Source of the DNA: Hyphomicrobium sp.
Lineage (GTDB): Bacteria > Pseudomonadota > Alphaproteobacteria > Rhizobiales > Hyphomicrobiaceae
Assembly: GCA_016793445.1 (NCBI GenBank)
Contig: JAEUME010000002.1
Coordinates: 126,501 to 190,500 of the forward strand
Reading direction: 5' to 3'
Length of the DNA: 64,000 nt
Below the pieces are notes generated by a model. It was not told the origin of the DNA, ran no database searches, and worked only from the letters and a program-made list of their open reading frames with translations. Made by a program: the position numbers and the translations under genes. Shown here one piece after another: positions 19,366 through 27,877 of this stretch; within the stretch, counting starts at the first letter, position 1; each line of letters opens with the position of its first letter.

Positions 19366-20070
19366 TTACTGCAATCCTGGCTTCCGACCAAGCATCTGAA
19401 TTTTAAAGAGATTTTTATCAAGCTCGTCATCCGTGCTGAGCTGGGAGATCTCAATACGCGTGTCCAATCCCTGAGCGTCAGTGGTAACCCATTCTTTCAG
19501 TTCAAGACTCGGTTTGGTCGACAGGAACAGTTTAATGCGCCCTGGCGAGTCCGGGCTCTTGTCTTGAATCCCCAGCACGATCAGGTCGTCGGCCTGTTGG
19601 ACCTCGACGATCTTGGCGTCGCGCAACAGATCCACATCCTTGCGCAATAACAAGCGGAAGGGTGTCTGATCGAGAGCAACGCGGTCCTCGTTGTTGAGGT
19701 CGAGATCCTGGATGGCTAGGTACTCGCCATCGGACACGATGATCTGCTTGGACGGCGGCGAATAGTCGAAACGGAAGCGGCCCGGACGCAGCACGAAGAA
19801 CTTGCCCTTCATGCGTTTGTTGTCGGCCCCCGTTTGAACGAACGCTCCCTTCAAGCTCTTGAGATCACTGAAATACTTGCTAACGACCTTGACCACCTCG
19901 GTCTGTTTCTCGTCAAGCGTGATGCCCTGGGCATTCTTTTCCGCTTGCCAGCCGTCGACGGCGCTCTGGGGGGCAGCAGCAGCGGGCTTGGCGTCCTCGG
20001 CAGCAGGCGCGCTAGCGGCCTGCGCAACGAGCGCAAACGCCATGACCACGGTCGTGAGAATAGGCTTCAT
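19366..20070 (-). CDS. lolA: LolA-like outer-membrane lipoprotein carrier protein
   Basis: Periplasmic chaperone that carries lipoproteins from LolCDE to the outer membrane. The 234-residue product starts with a signal peptide (MKPILTTVVMAFALVAQAASA), then an Ala-rich linker, then the LolA fold with YFSDLKSLKGAFVQTG, GKFFVLRPGRFRFDYSPPSKQIIVSDGEYL and RLLLRKDVDLLRDAKI. ATG 20070 has GGGGGAT three bases upstream. The homologue order ftsK-lolA is common in Hyphomicrobiales; here they are 195 bp apart on the same strand. Confidence 0.9.
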   Translation of the reverse strand: MKPILTTVVMAFALVAQAASAPAAEDAKPAAAAPQSAVDGWQAEKNAQGITLDEKQTEVVKVVSKYFSDLKSLKGAFVQTGADNKRMKGKFFVLRPGRFRFDYSPPSKQIIVSDGEYLAIQDLDLNNEDRVALDQTPFRLLLRKDVDLLRDAKIVEVQQADDLIVLGIQDKSPDSPGRIKLFLSTKPSLELKEWVTTDAQGLDTRIEISQLSTDDELDKNLFKIQMLGRKPGLQ

Positions 20071-20264
20071 CGATCCCCCAATGAGCACGTGTTTTGGTCG
20101 AGTCATTCAAATCCCATCTGCCAGCCAACGATGTCGGCGAACATTGCGACGACACGGAGGCAAAGCGGCCGTCAACCTGAGCAGATACGGGATGAAAGAT
20201 GGCCTCGCAACTGTTGGAGGAGACCTGATCCACACCAGTCACAGGCAGCGTGTCACAGCCGATT

Positions 20265-22982
20265 TCAGGCTGCGTCGACGTTGCCTCCGGGGCTGGCCAG
20301 TATCTCTCGCTTGCCAGTCGGACTTGCGGGCGAGATGAGGCCCTCGAGCTCCATGCGTTCGATAAGGCCGGCGGCGCGATTGTAGCCGATGCCAAGCCGG
20401 CGCTGCAGGTAGCTGATCGTTGGCTTGCGATCGCGCATAACGATGGCAACGGCGCGATCATAAAGATCGGACTCGCTGACCTCGCGCTCCGCCGCGCCGC
20501 CACCGCCTGCCGCATCGGTTTCCGGCACGTCGAGCAGACCTTCGATATATTGCGCCGGGCCCTGCTCGCGCAGCGCGGCAGCCACCGCTTCGACTTCCTC
20601 GTCGGCCACGAAGGCGCCGTGAACGCGCACGATCTGGCCCGAGCCGCTGGAATAGAGCATGTCGCCTTGGCCGAGCAGTTGCTCTGCGCCCTGTTCATTC
20701 AGGATCGTGCGGCTGTCGATCTTGCTCGTGACCTTGAACGAGATGCGGGTGGGGAAGTTTGCCTTGATCGTGCCGGTGATGACATCCACGGACGGACGCT
20801 GCGTCGCCATGATGAGATGGATGCCGGCTGCGCGTGCCATCTGCGCAAGCCGCTGCACGGCCCCCTCGACTTCCTTGCCGGCAACAACCATGAGATCGGC
20901 GAACTCGTCGACGACGATGACGATGTGCGGCATCGGTTCGAGATTCATCTTCTGCTTCTCGAACACGGCCTGGCCATTCTTGTCAAAGCCGGTCTGCACG
21001 GTGCGCGCCAGCATCTCGCCGCGCTTCATCGCATTGCGCACGCGGTTGTTGAAGACGTCGATGTTGCGCACCGCCAGCGTCGCCATGCGCTTGTAGCGCT
21101 CTTCCATCTCGCGCACGGCCCAATTGAGCGCGACGACCGCCTTATGCGGATCTGTCACAACGGGCGTCAGCAGATGCGGAATGCCGTTGTAGACCGACAG
21201 CTCCAGCATCTTGGGATCGATCATCAGGAAGCGGCACTCGTTGGGCGAAAGCCGGTAGAGCAGCGACAGGATGAAGGCATTGACGCCGACCGATTTGCCT
21301 GAACCGGTCGTGCCTGCAACAAGCAAATGCGGCATGCGCGCAAGATCCGCGACCACAGGATCGCCCGAGATCGATTTGCCTAGCGTCAACAGCAAAGCCG
21401 CATCCGAGGCCTTGTAGGCTTCCGCCTCCAGCATCTCGCGCAGCAGCACCGGCTCGCGGCGCATGTTGGGGAGCTCAAGTCCGATGGCATTGCGCCCCGG
21501 CACGACGGCCGCACGCACACTGACGACGCTCATGGACCGGGCAATATCGTCAGCCAGACCGATGACGCGCGACGACTTGGTGCCGCGCGCGGGTTCCAGC
21601 TCATAAAGCGTGACGACGGGACCAGGACGAATATCCTTCACTTCACCCTTCACGCCGAAGTCGTTGAGCACGTCCTCCAGCAGCCGCGCATTCCCGCGCA
21701 TGACGGTTTGCGTCAGCTCGGGGCCTGGGCGCGCGCCCGTGGGCCGCTTCAGCAGATTGAGTGACGGCCGCTTCCATTGGCGCGCACGCGGCTCGGCCGG
21801 GGGCTTCAATATGCCAGGGATCTTCAGTCTGCTTACAGGCGCCACTGGCGCTGCCGCGTCCGCGCCAAAGCCGGGATCGGGCGCGATGGACGCGGATGCG
21901 ACGGATTTGGGCGCGAAGCGCTCAGCAATTTTCTGACTCTCCGCATCGGTGCTGTCATCAAAGTCCGCGCCGCGGAATTCCTCAGCGCCAATTCGGTTGG
22001 GTGCCGGAGTAAGACCAGCGGGTGCAAATTGTGCCGGATCGCCATGCGCCGGAGGTGACGCCAGCAGCGCGGACGTTTGCTGTGCGCCAATGATCCCCTT
22101 CGATACCAGCATTCTGATTTGTTCTTGCTGCTGCTGCACGCAATTGGCGAGTTGGCCGATCGCTTGCGCGAACTGCGGCACACCGCCATCGCCGGGCCAA
22201 GGGGCTGGCTCCGGCGCGTGCACGAGTTCCTCCTGGGGGTAGGGCAGTGGAAGCTCCTCGTCGAACCCGCGGTGGGGCTCAGAGAGACCCGAGACGGGCA
22301 CGCCACGCGTGCGCACATGCCAGCCCTTCAGCCATTGAGTGCCGCGACCGACCGCCTCGTTGCTTGCGTTCTGCAACGTGCGCTCAGCCCAGATTGCTTT
22401 GATCCAGCTTTCCAGATCAAAGCCTGTGCTTTTGGCAAACAGCGCGATGGCGCAAATGTTGAGCAGAAGCGCGGCAGCCAGATCGGCGCGGTCCTTGTTG
22501 ACGAGCTCGAACAGATTGGCGGCAAGCGAGAACACGCCATCACCGATGGCGCCGCCCAGATTGTGATTGAGCGGCCAGCCCGGGAAGACCGGATAGGCCG
22601 ACAGCGCGCCCGCGATGGCAAGAACGGCGATAGGGTAATAGCCGACCTTGCTGCGCCCCATGGCGAGTTGCCCGCGCGTCAGCATCTCGGCGCCCCACAA
22701 CATCGGAGGCAGTAGCGCCAGCGCGGTGGCGAGGCCAAACGTCTGCAGCAAAAGATCGGAAACGACAGCTCCGAGCCCGCCCAGCATATTGCGTGGGCTG
22801 GCGGCAGTCGCATGCGTCAGGCTCGGATCATTGACCGACCACGAAACGAGCGAGACCCACGCAAGCGCAGTGGCTCCCAGGAGCGCTACGCCACCCGAGA
22901 AGCCCAGCAGGCCTAAAAGCCTGTCCTCTACCGACTGCGGAAGCAGCCGCTGAGGATCATTGCCACGTGTATCCAGCGACAT
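20265..22982 (-). CDS. ftsK: DNA translocase FtsK
   Basis: Septal DNA pump that clears chromosomes from the division site and triggers XerCD at dif. The 905-residue protein has four N-terminal membrane segments, a Pro/Ala-rich linker of roughly 200 residues, the RecA-like motor with Walker A GTTGSGKSVGVNAF near residue 553 and Walker B IVIVVDEFADLM, and a C-terminal gamma winged helix (PTISYLQRRLGIGYNRAAGLIERMELEG) that reads KOPS sites. The frame continues 40 codons upstream into the aminotransferase; ATG 22982 is the family start, 17 bp past that gene's stop. Confidence 0.96.
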   Translation of the reverse strand: MSLDTRGNDPQRLLPQSVEDRLLGLLGFSGGVALLGATALAWVSLVSWSVNDPSLTHATAASPRNMLGGLGAVVSDLLLQTFGLATALALLPPMLWGAEMLTRGQLAMGRSKVGYYPIAVLAIAGALSAYPVFPGWPLNHNLGGAIGDGVFSLAANLFELVNKDRADLAAALLLNICAIALFAKSTGFDLESWIKAIWAERTLQNASNEAVGRGTQWLKGWHVRTRGVPVSGLSEPHRGFDEELPLPYPQEELVHAPEPAPWPGDGGVPQFAQAIGQLANCVQQQQEQIRMLVSKGIIGAQQTSALLASPPAHGDPAQFAPAGLTPAPNRIGAEEFRGADFDDSTDAESQKIAERFAPKSVASASIAPDPGFGADAAAPVAPVSRLKIPGILKPPAEPRARQWKRPSLNLLKRPTGARPGPELTQTVMRGNARLLEDVLNDFGVKGEVKDIRPGPVVTLYELEPARGTKSSRVIGLADDIARSMSVVSVRAAVVPGRNAIGLELPNMRREPVLLREMLEAEAYKASDAALLLTLGKSISGDPVVADLARMPHLLVAGTTGSGKSVGVNAFILSLLYRLSPNECRFLMIDPKMLELSVYNGIPHLLTPVVTDPHKAVVALNWAVREMEERYKRMATLAVRNIDVFNNRVRNAMKRGEMLARTVQTGFDKNGQAVFEKQKMNLEPMPHIVIVVDEFADLMVVAGKEVEGAVQRLAQMARAAGIHLIMATQRPSVDVITGTIKANFPTRISFKVTSKIDSRTILNEQGAEQLLGQGDMLYSSGSGQIVRVHGAFVADEEVEAVAAALREQGPAQYIEGLLDVPETDAAGGGGAAEREVSESDLYDRAVAIVMRDRKPTISYLQRRLGIGYNRAAGLIERMELEGLISPASPTGKREILASPGGNVDAA

Positions 22983-22998
22983 TACCGCGAACGATCCG

Positions 22999-24213
22999 CT
23001 ACGCGAGAACTTCAACCATCCGTTCGAGCGCTTCCCGGATCGTCGCGGGGTCCTGCACCAAGGCCAAGCGAACATAGTTGTCGCCCGGATTGGTGCCGTC
23101 ACGCCCGGTCTGGGCCAGAAAGCTACCGGGTATGACCTTGACGCCCTTGTGTTTCCATAAGGTTACCGCCGCATCACTGCCGGAGCCGTATTGGCTCATA
23201 TCGAGCCAAAGGCAGAAGCCTCCAGCCGGCCGGACGTAGCCATAGCGCCCCGCCAGCAGATCATCCGCGATGGCGAACTTCTCGCGGTAGGCGGCGCGCG
23301 CCTGCTCAACGTGCGCTTCGTCCGCCCACGCGGCGGCAGAGGCGTGCTGGACGGGTCCAGGCACCTGGGGCGCGCACATGTTACGCACCTCGCCATAGGT
23401 TTCGATGAAGGTGGGGTCGCCCGCACAGAAACCCGAGCGCAGGCCCGGCAGGTTGGAACGCTTGGAGAGCGAGTTGAAGACGACGAGGTTCTTGAACCGC
23501 TCCGGCGTCGCAGATGCAACCTCAAGCCCCCCGGTGGGCGGTGCATCCGTGTAGATCTCGGAGTAGCACTCGTCGAGGAACAGCATGAAGTCGTGCGCAC
23601 GTGCGAGCGAGAGCGCCTTCAGGATGTAGGTCCGCGATGCAACCGCCCCTTGTGGATTGGCGGGCGAACAGATGAACAGCGCCACGGTGCGCGCCATCAG
23701 CTGCCCGTCACGCGCGATCTCGTCGAGATCGGGAAGGAACCCTGTTTCAGCCGTGGCATTGAGGAATACCGGTTCCGCCCCAACCCCGAGAGCGCCGGCC
23801 AGGTAGGCGGAGTAATAAGGATTGCACATCAATATCGCAGGCTTGCCCTTCACCTGCTTGCGGCCGACGGCGGGAAGACAGGCGAAGAACAACCCTTCGC
23901 GCGAACCGTTGAGTGCGAGAATCCCGGATGCCGGATCAACGCCGCCTGCAATCGCATAGCGCCGCGACAGCCATGCCGAAATCGCCGCCTTTAACTCATC
24001 GCTGCCGCGGATCGGCGGATACTTGCCGTAGAGCTTCGCCGCCTCATCGAGCTTGGCGACGATGAAACCCGGCATCGCCTCGCGCGGCTCCCCGATGGTG
24101 AGCTCAATGGGCCGCTCATGTCCGGCCGGCACGTCAGTGAGCAACCGGCGCAATTGCGTGAACGGCGAGATCACTTTGCCAGCGGTCAGGTCGTGGAGGG
24201 TGAGGGTGGACAT
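22999..24213 (-). CDS. Class I/II aminotransferase (DapC-like, succinyldiaminopimelate transaminase family)
   Basis: PLP enzyme of 404 residues. Motifs: IGEPREAMPGFI near the N-terminus, YPPIRGSDELKAAISAWLSRRY, FICSPANPQGAVASR, the Asp-Glu-Cys-Tyr segment FLDECYSEIY, and the PLP lysine in NSLSKRSNLPGLRSGF. It resembles the DapC family, which converts N-succinyl-2-amino-6-ketopimelate in lysine and peptidoglycan synthesis, and genes of this kind often precede ftsK in Hyphomicrobiales. Other substrates cannot be excluded, so I give no symbol. It reads into ftsK with a 16-bp gap, suggesting co-transcription. Confidence 0.87.
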   Translation of the reverse strand: MSTLTLHDLTAGKVISPFTQLRRLLTDVPAGHERPIELTIGEPREAMPGFIVAKLDEAAKLYGKYPPIRGSDELKAAISAWLSRRYAIAGGVDPASGILALNGSREGLFFACLPAVGRKQVKGKPAILMCNPYYSAYLAGALGVGAEPVFLNATAETGFLPDLDEIARDGQLMARTVALFICSPANPQGAVASRTYILKALSLARAHDFMLFLDECYSEIYTDAPPTGGLEVASATPERFKNLVVFNSLSKRSNLPGLRSGFCAGDPTFIETYGEVRNMCAPQVPGPVQHASAAAWADEAHVEQARAAYREKFAIADDLLAGRYGYVRPAGGFCLWLDMSQYGSGSDAAVTLWKHKGVKVIPGSFLAQTGRDGTNPGDNYVRLALVQDPATIREALERMVEVLA

Positions 24214-24286
24214 GGCGTCGGCTCAACGGCTGCTTTGGCGCGTATAAAGCGGCCTGAAGCGATGCTGTCAAACGGCGCCCCGTAAG

Positions 24287-24679
24287 TCAGTCCGGCAGAT
24301 GGGTCACCGCTTCGATGTTGTGACCGTCGGGATCGAGCACGAAGGCGCCGAAGTAGTTGGCGTGATAGTGCGGGCGCAACCCGGGCGGGCCGTTATCCGT
24401 GGCGCCCGCTGCAATCGCGGCGTTGTAGAATGCAACCACCTCGTCGCGATTGGCGGCGGCAAAGGCAACGTGCAGACGTCCCTTCAAGGCTTCGCCCGTG
24501 CCGATCCAGAATTGAGGGCGCGCGCGGCCGAACCCGGCATATCCGTCCTTACCGTCTTCCGACAGTTTAACTTCCTTCAGCAGTGCGATGCCAAGTGCCG
24601 GCAGGACGGCCTGGTAGAACGCCACCGACCTCGCATAATCGGTAACGGGAAAGCCCACATGATCGAGAATATCCTGCAC
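24287..24679 (-). CDS. VOC-family protein (glyoxalase-like)
   Basis: 130-residue single VOC domain. ILDHVGFPVTDYARSVAFYQAVLPALGI begins it; RLHVAFAAANRDEVVAFYNAAIAAGATDNGPPGLRPHYHANYFGAFVLDPDGHNIEAVTHLPD ends it (given for position, metal-binding His and Glu lie at HV and NIEAV). The family covers glyoxalases, dioxygenases and resistance proteins; the substrate here is unknown. It is distinct from the VOC gene at 3.7 kb. Just upstream lies a 700-bp island of repeats. Confidence 0.82.
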   Translation of the reverse strand: MQDILDHVGFPVTDYARSVAFYQAVLPALGIALLKEVKLSEDGKDGYAGFGRARPQFWIGTGEALKGRLHVAFAAANRDEVVAFYNAAIAAGATDNGPPGLRPHYHANYFGAFVLDPDGHNIEAVTHLPD

Positions 24680-25381
24680 GATGCTCTCCCTTGCCTGGAT
24701 TGTGCCGGTACGAAGCGCCTATCTTTCTTCAGACAAGGATGGCCGTCAAATCCCCCCAGGCAGGAGCCCTGGATGAGGTTGTCATTCCGGGCAAGCGAAG
24801 CCGGATGAAATCGGGCGAGCGCAGACCCGGGATCCAGCGCATTTTCTTATCATACAGAATCATTCTTTCCCCTCCCGCCCCGGGAGAGGATGTCGCGAAG
24901 CGACAGGTGAGGGACGTCAGCATGGGCCGCTGATCGCGCCAGCCCCCTCATCCGCCCCTTCGGGGCACCTTCTCCCCGCGGGAGAAGGAAGTGAGTCCAT
25001 GAGATCGCAACCAACTATAGCGCATAAGCGCGAATCCCAAACCGCGCCGCGCACGAGCATCCGCAAGCCCGCCGAACGGAACCGGTCCATCACCTCACCG
25101 CAATCGTCATCCCCGCGTCAGGTGGGGATCTGTCCAAGCCGCGATGTGGACAAATGTCGAAGCCCGGACGGATCCCGGCCTTCGCCGGGATGACGGTCTA
25201 TGTGCGGCAGGCGCCGTCCGACCAACTCTTTGGAGGAGCAAGGCACCAAGCATCTGTGCGAAGCGCGAAAATTGAACTGCAACACCACGCTAGGCTCTCC
25301 TCGGTCCCGGCGCTCGCTGCGCTCGGCCGGGATGACAACTGAGAGCCCTCAGCCGGATGACAACGAGCAAAGCAGGCCTAG
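24680..25381. repeat. Intergenic island made of several REP-like repeats
   Basis: No credible gene in 702 bp. Recognisable blocks: 24778-24840 (GTCATTCCGGGCAAGCGAAG type palindromic unit), 24871-25012 (a long repeat with a second copy at 35.9 kb), 25105-25198 (GATCCCGGCCTTCGCCGGGA, a typical palindromic unit with flank) and 25295-25342 (CTCGCTGCGCTCGGCCGGGATGA). Short hairpins in these blocks may act as terminators or mRNA-stabilising elements for sdhB upstream and the VOC gene downstream. Confidence 0.7.
24871..25012 (+). repeat. Long dispersed repeat, copy 1
   Basis: About 142 bp that matches the inverted copy at 35901-36044 nearly base for base. Internal palindromes: TGTCGCGAAGCGACA, GCCCCTTCGGGGC and TTCTCCCCGCGGGAGAA. 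The ends contain GTCCATGAGATCGCAACC on one side and CTCCCGCCCCGGGAGAGG on the other. This type of compound palindrome is common in proteobacterial genomes; its mobility is not shown here, and there is no adjoining transposase. Confidence 0.85.
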
Positions 25382-26161
25382 CTAGACGCGCCGCTCTACC
25401 ATCAGCTTCTTCAATTCCGCGATAGCCTTGGCGGGTGATAGACCCTTGGGACAGGCCTTGGTGCAGTTCATGATGGTGTGGCAGCGATAAAGCCGGAAGG
25501 GATCTTCAAGGTTGTCGAGCCGCTCGCCGGTTGCCTCGTCGCGGCTGTCGATCACCCAGCGGTACGCCTGCAGAAGCACGGCCGGGCCGAGGTAGCGGTC
25601 CGAGTTCCACCAGTAGCTCGGGCACGACGTCGAGCAGCAGGCGCACAGAATACACTCGTAGAGGCCGTCGAGCTTTTCGCGGTCCTCGCGGCTCTGCTTC
25701 CACTCCTTGGGTGGCGTCGCCGTATCGGTCTTGAGCCACGGCTCGATGGAGCGGTGCTGGGCGTAGAAGTTCGTCATGTCGGGCACCAGGTCTTTCACGA
25801 CCTCCATGTGCGGCAATGGATAGATCTTAACCGCGCCCTTCACGTCATCGCAGCCCTTGAGACAGGCGAGCGTGTTCGTGCCGTCGATGTTCATCGCGCA
25901 CGAGCCGCAGATGCCCTCACGGCATGACCGGCGGAAGGTGAGCGTCGGATCGATCTCATTCTTGATCTTGATGAGCGCGTCGAGAACCATGGGACCGCAC
26001 TGATCCTGGTTCACCCAGTAGCTGTCGATTCGCGGGTTGGCGCTTTCGTCCGGATTCCAGCGGTAGACCTGGTATTCTTTCCAGTCGCCTTCGCCCTCGG
26101 GCTTGTTCCAAGTCTTGCCGGTCGAATAGGTGGAATTCTTGGGAAGTGTGAGCTGGACCAT
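25382..26161 (-). CDS. sdhB: Succinate dehydrogenase iron-sulfur subunit
   Basis: Passes electrons from SdhA FAD through three Fe-S clusters to the membrane quinone site of complex II. 259 residues with the 2Fe-2S ligands in [22 protein letters not shown], the 4Fe-4S set in [16 protein letters not shown], and the 3Fe-4S set in [20 protein letters not shown] 26161 follows GGAAGG. In most relatives it directly follows sdhA; here a methyltransferase gene on the other strand and an unknown gene (26269-26874) stand between. It ends at the repeat island. Confidence 0.97.
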   Translation of the reverse strand: MVQLTLPKNSTYSTGKTWNKPEGEGDWKEYQVYRWNPDESANPRIDSYWVNQDQCGPMVLDALIKIKNEIDPTLTFRRSCREGICGSCAMNIDGTNTLACLKGCDDVKGAVKIYPLPHMEVVKDLVPDMTNFYAQHRSIEPWLKTDTATPPKEWKQSREDREKLDGLYECILCACCSTSCPSYWWNSDRYLGPAVLLQAYRWVIDSRDEATGERLDNLEDPFRLYRCHTIMNCTKACPKGLSPAKAIAELKKLMVERRV

Positions 26162-26268
26162 CGAGACGGCCTTCCTTAGCAAATCATGACGTGCCTGTCC
26201 CCAAAGAACCGGCTTCAACCCCACCTGTCAACGCCTCCCATGGTGGCAGCTCTGCGGTTCTTTGGCGC

Positions 26269-26874
26269 TTATTTTTCAGGCGATTTTTGATATTTGCGCA
26301 GCTCACGCACGAGGGCGGTCAGCCGTTCGGCTACTTCCGCGCCGGTGTCGACCGCCGCCCTGAGTGTCACACGGTCCTGGATGATCTTGTTCAGACGCTC
26401 CTGTTGCTCGCCAAAGCTGAAAAACACCTCCTCAGGGGCTTCGATCTCACCATCCTCGATGGCGGTCATCACGTCGAAGGCGTTCTGGGCGGCTAATACA
26501 AGCATGGAAGCTATGTCATTCATGAGCTGCAGGTAGAGCTTCTGCGCATCCGCCCGGATCCGCGTGCCATGAACCCCGAACTTCAAAGGCGCGGAGGCCT
26601 GCGCCCCTTCGCCCGCGAATACGCGCGGGTGACGCTGAAACCGGCGGAAAATCTCCGATAGCCCCAGGCAGCACGTTTCCAGATCCCGCAGCGAAGCTCC
26701 CGTCTTGCGCTTGGTACGCGTTCGCGTGGCCGTCTTCTCCTGTCCTGACCAGTGAATGGCCGCGATAGAGGCAATGGCGCCAAGCGCCGCCAGCGCGGGT
26801 AACACGGCAGCAAAAGGGTCCGGCGGCATCCGCGTATCGGCGTCGTCCTGTTCGGCTTGGGCTTTCCCGGCCAC
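26269..26874 (-). CDS. Uncharacterised protein with one membrane segment and helical C-terminal region
   Basis: I do not recognise this protein. About 201 residues: an acidic N-terminus (EQDDADTRMPPDPF), one membrane helix (AAVLPALAALGAIASIAAIHW), a basic stretch (TRTRTKRKT), then a long helical region (DAQKLYLQLMNDIASMLVLAAQNAFDVMTAIEDGEIEAPEEVFFSFGEQQERLNKI, quoted for position) with coiled-coil character. The start is uncertain: GTG 26874 has AGGGGGG close upstream, TTG 26895 and ATG 26829 are alternatives. The helical part slightly resembles phasin or polyhydroxybutyrate-granule proteins in composition, but I would not call it. It sits between sdhB and the methyltransferase. Confidence 0.6.
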   Translation of the reverse strand: MAGKAQAEQDDADTRMPPDPFAAVLPALAALGAIASIAAIHWSGQEKTATRTRTKRKTGASLRDLETCCLGLSEIFRRFQRHPRVFAGEGAQASAPLKFGVHGTRIRADAQKLYLQLMNDIASMLVLAAQNAFDVMTAIEDGEIEAPEEVFFSFGEQQERLNKIIQDRVTLRAAVDTGAEVAERLTALVRELRKYQKSPEK

Positions 26875-27062
26875 TGGGCCCCCCTGGATTGGCAATCAAC
26901 CCCGGCACTCTAGCGGCAAATTCTGTCACCGCTACCGTCAGCGGTTAATTTACGATTCCGAGCAAAATGGTCCTTGTCCCCCGCATCTGGCCATTGCATT
27001 GCACGCGGCATGTATGGCCTGATCTTTGCCGGGCATCATCTTATTCGGGGTCATCGGCCTTC

Positions 27063-27815
27063 ATGGCATTGAAGTTAAAGGCGGCGATCAAGCCGCTCAT
27101 TCCAGCGCCGTTGTTGGATAGCTGGAGGCGCTATCGCTTCAATATTGAGCAGAATGCCGTACGCGGCCGGCCATTGGACGAAGTCTTTAACGAGATCTAC
27201 GCGCGTGGCACCTGGAAGCCATCCGGATCGGACGCCCTGTATCATTCCGGGCCCGGCTCGGTTGCGGGCGTGACAGAGGGCTATGAGGCGTTTGTTGCAG
27301 GCTACATCGACGCCGATCCTTCGATCCGCCGCCTCATCGACATCGGGTGCGGTGATTTCCAGGTCTCGCAGCGCATTCTTGCGCGCTTGAAAAAGCCCGT
27401 CTCGTATGTGGGTTGCGATATCGCCTCGCTTGTCGTCGCCGACAATCAGGCGCGCCACGGCGTGGAGGGGCGCATTGCGTTCCGCACGCTCAACGTGGCG
27501 ACCGACCCGCTGCCGCCGGGCGATATCGTCACCATCCGCGAGGTCTTCCAGCATTTGTCAAACGACACGATCCTCGCCGCGCTGGCCAACCTCAGGGGCA
27601 GCTTCAAGCGCGCCATCATCACGGAAGCCGTTCCGCTCACGCCGTCCAAGCCCAACCTCGATATCGCAAGCGGCTATCGCACGCGCGACGGCTTAAAGTC
27701 CGGCGTCTATCTCGAGCTTGGACCTTTCAATCTCGAAGTGCTCGACCGCTACGAGGTGCCGGTCAGCGGCAACGATGGCGGCGAGGTCCTACGCACGCTC
27801 GTCGTGAAGCTCTGA
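27063..27815 (+). CDS. Class I SAM-dependent methyltransferase-like protein
   Basis: 250 residues. The Rossmann motif I is LIDIGCGDFQVSQRIL, motif II is SYVGCDIASLVV, and DIVTIREVFQHLSNDTI follows where motif IV would be. The N-terminal 75 residues (RPLDEVFNEIYARGTWKPSGS) resemble sugar- or lipid-linked methyltransferases in which the acceptor site precedes the SAM fold, but the acceptor is not predictable. It is on the plus strand inside an otherwise minus-strand sdh region. ATG 27063 is preceded by no strong ribosome site; the frame runs further back to 26967. Confidence 0.75.
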   Translation: MALKLKAAIKPLIPAPLLDSWRRYRFNIEQNAVRGRPLDEVFNEIYARGTWKPSGSDALYHSGPGSVAGVTEGYEAFVAGYIDADPSIRRLIDIGCGDFQVSQRILARLKKPVSYVGCDIASLVVADNQARHGVEGRIAFRTLNVATDPLPPGDIVTIREVFQHLSNDTILAALANLRGSFKRAIITEAVPLTPSKPNLDIASGYRTRDGLKSGVYLELGPFNLEVLDRYEVPVSGNDGGEVLRTLVVKL

Positions 27816-27877
27816 GCAGCCACGAAGAGTAACGCCACCTCCTTCACGTCTTTTTTCAATGCCCGTCTTGGCGGCGA

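Noticed and set aside
19366..20106. Longer LolA start at 20106
   Set aside because: The extra residues precede a normal signal peptide, and GGGGGAT sits correctly before ATG 20070.
24756..25381. Short open frames in the repeat island
   Set aside because: All are fragments of palindromic repeats and low-complexity sequence without ribosome sites.
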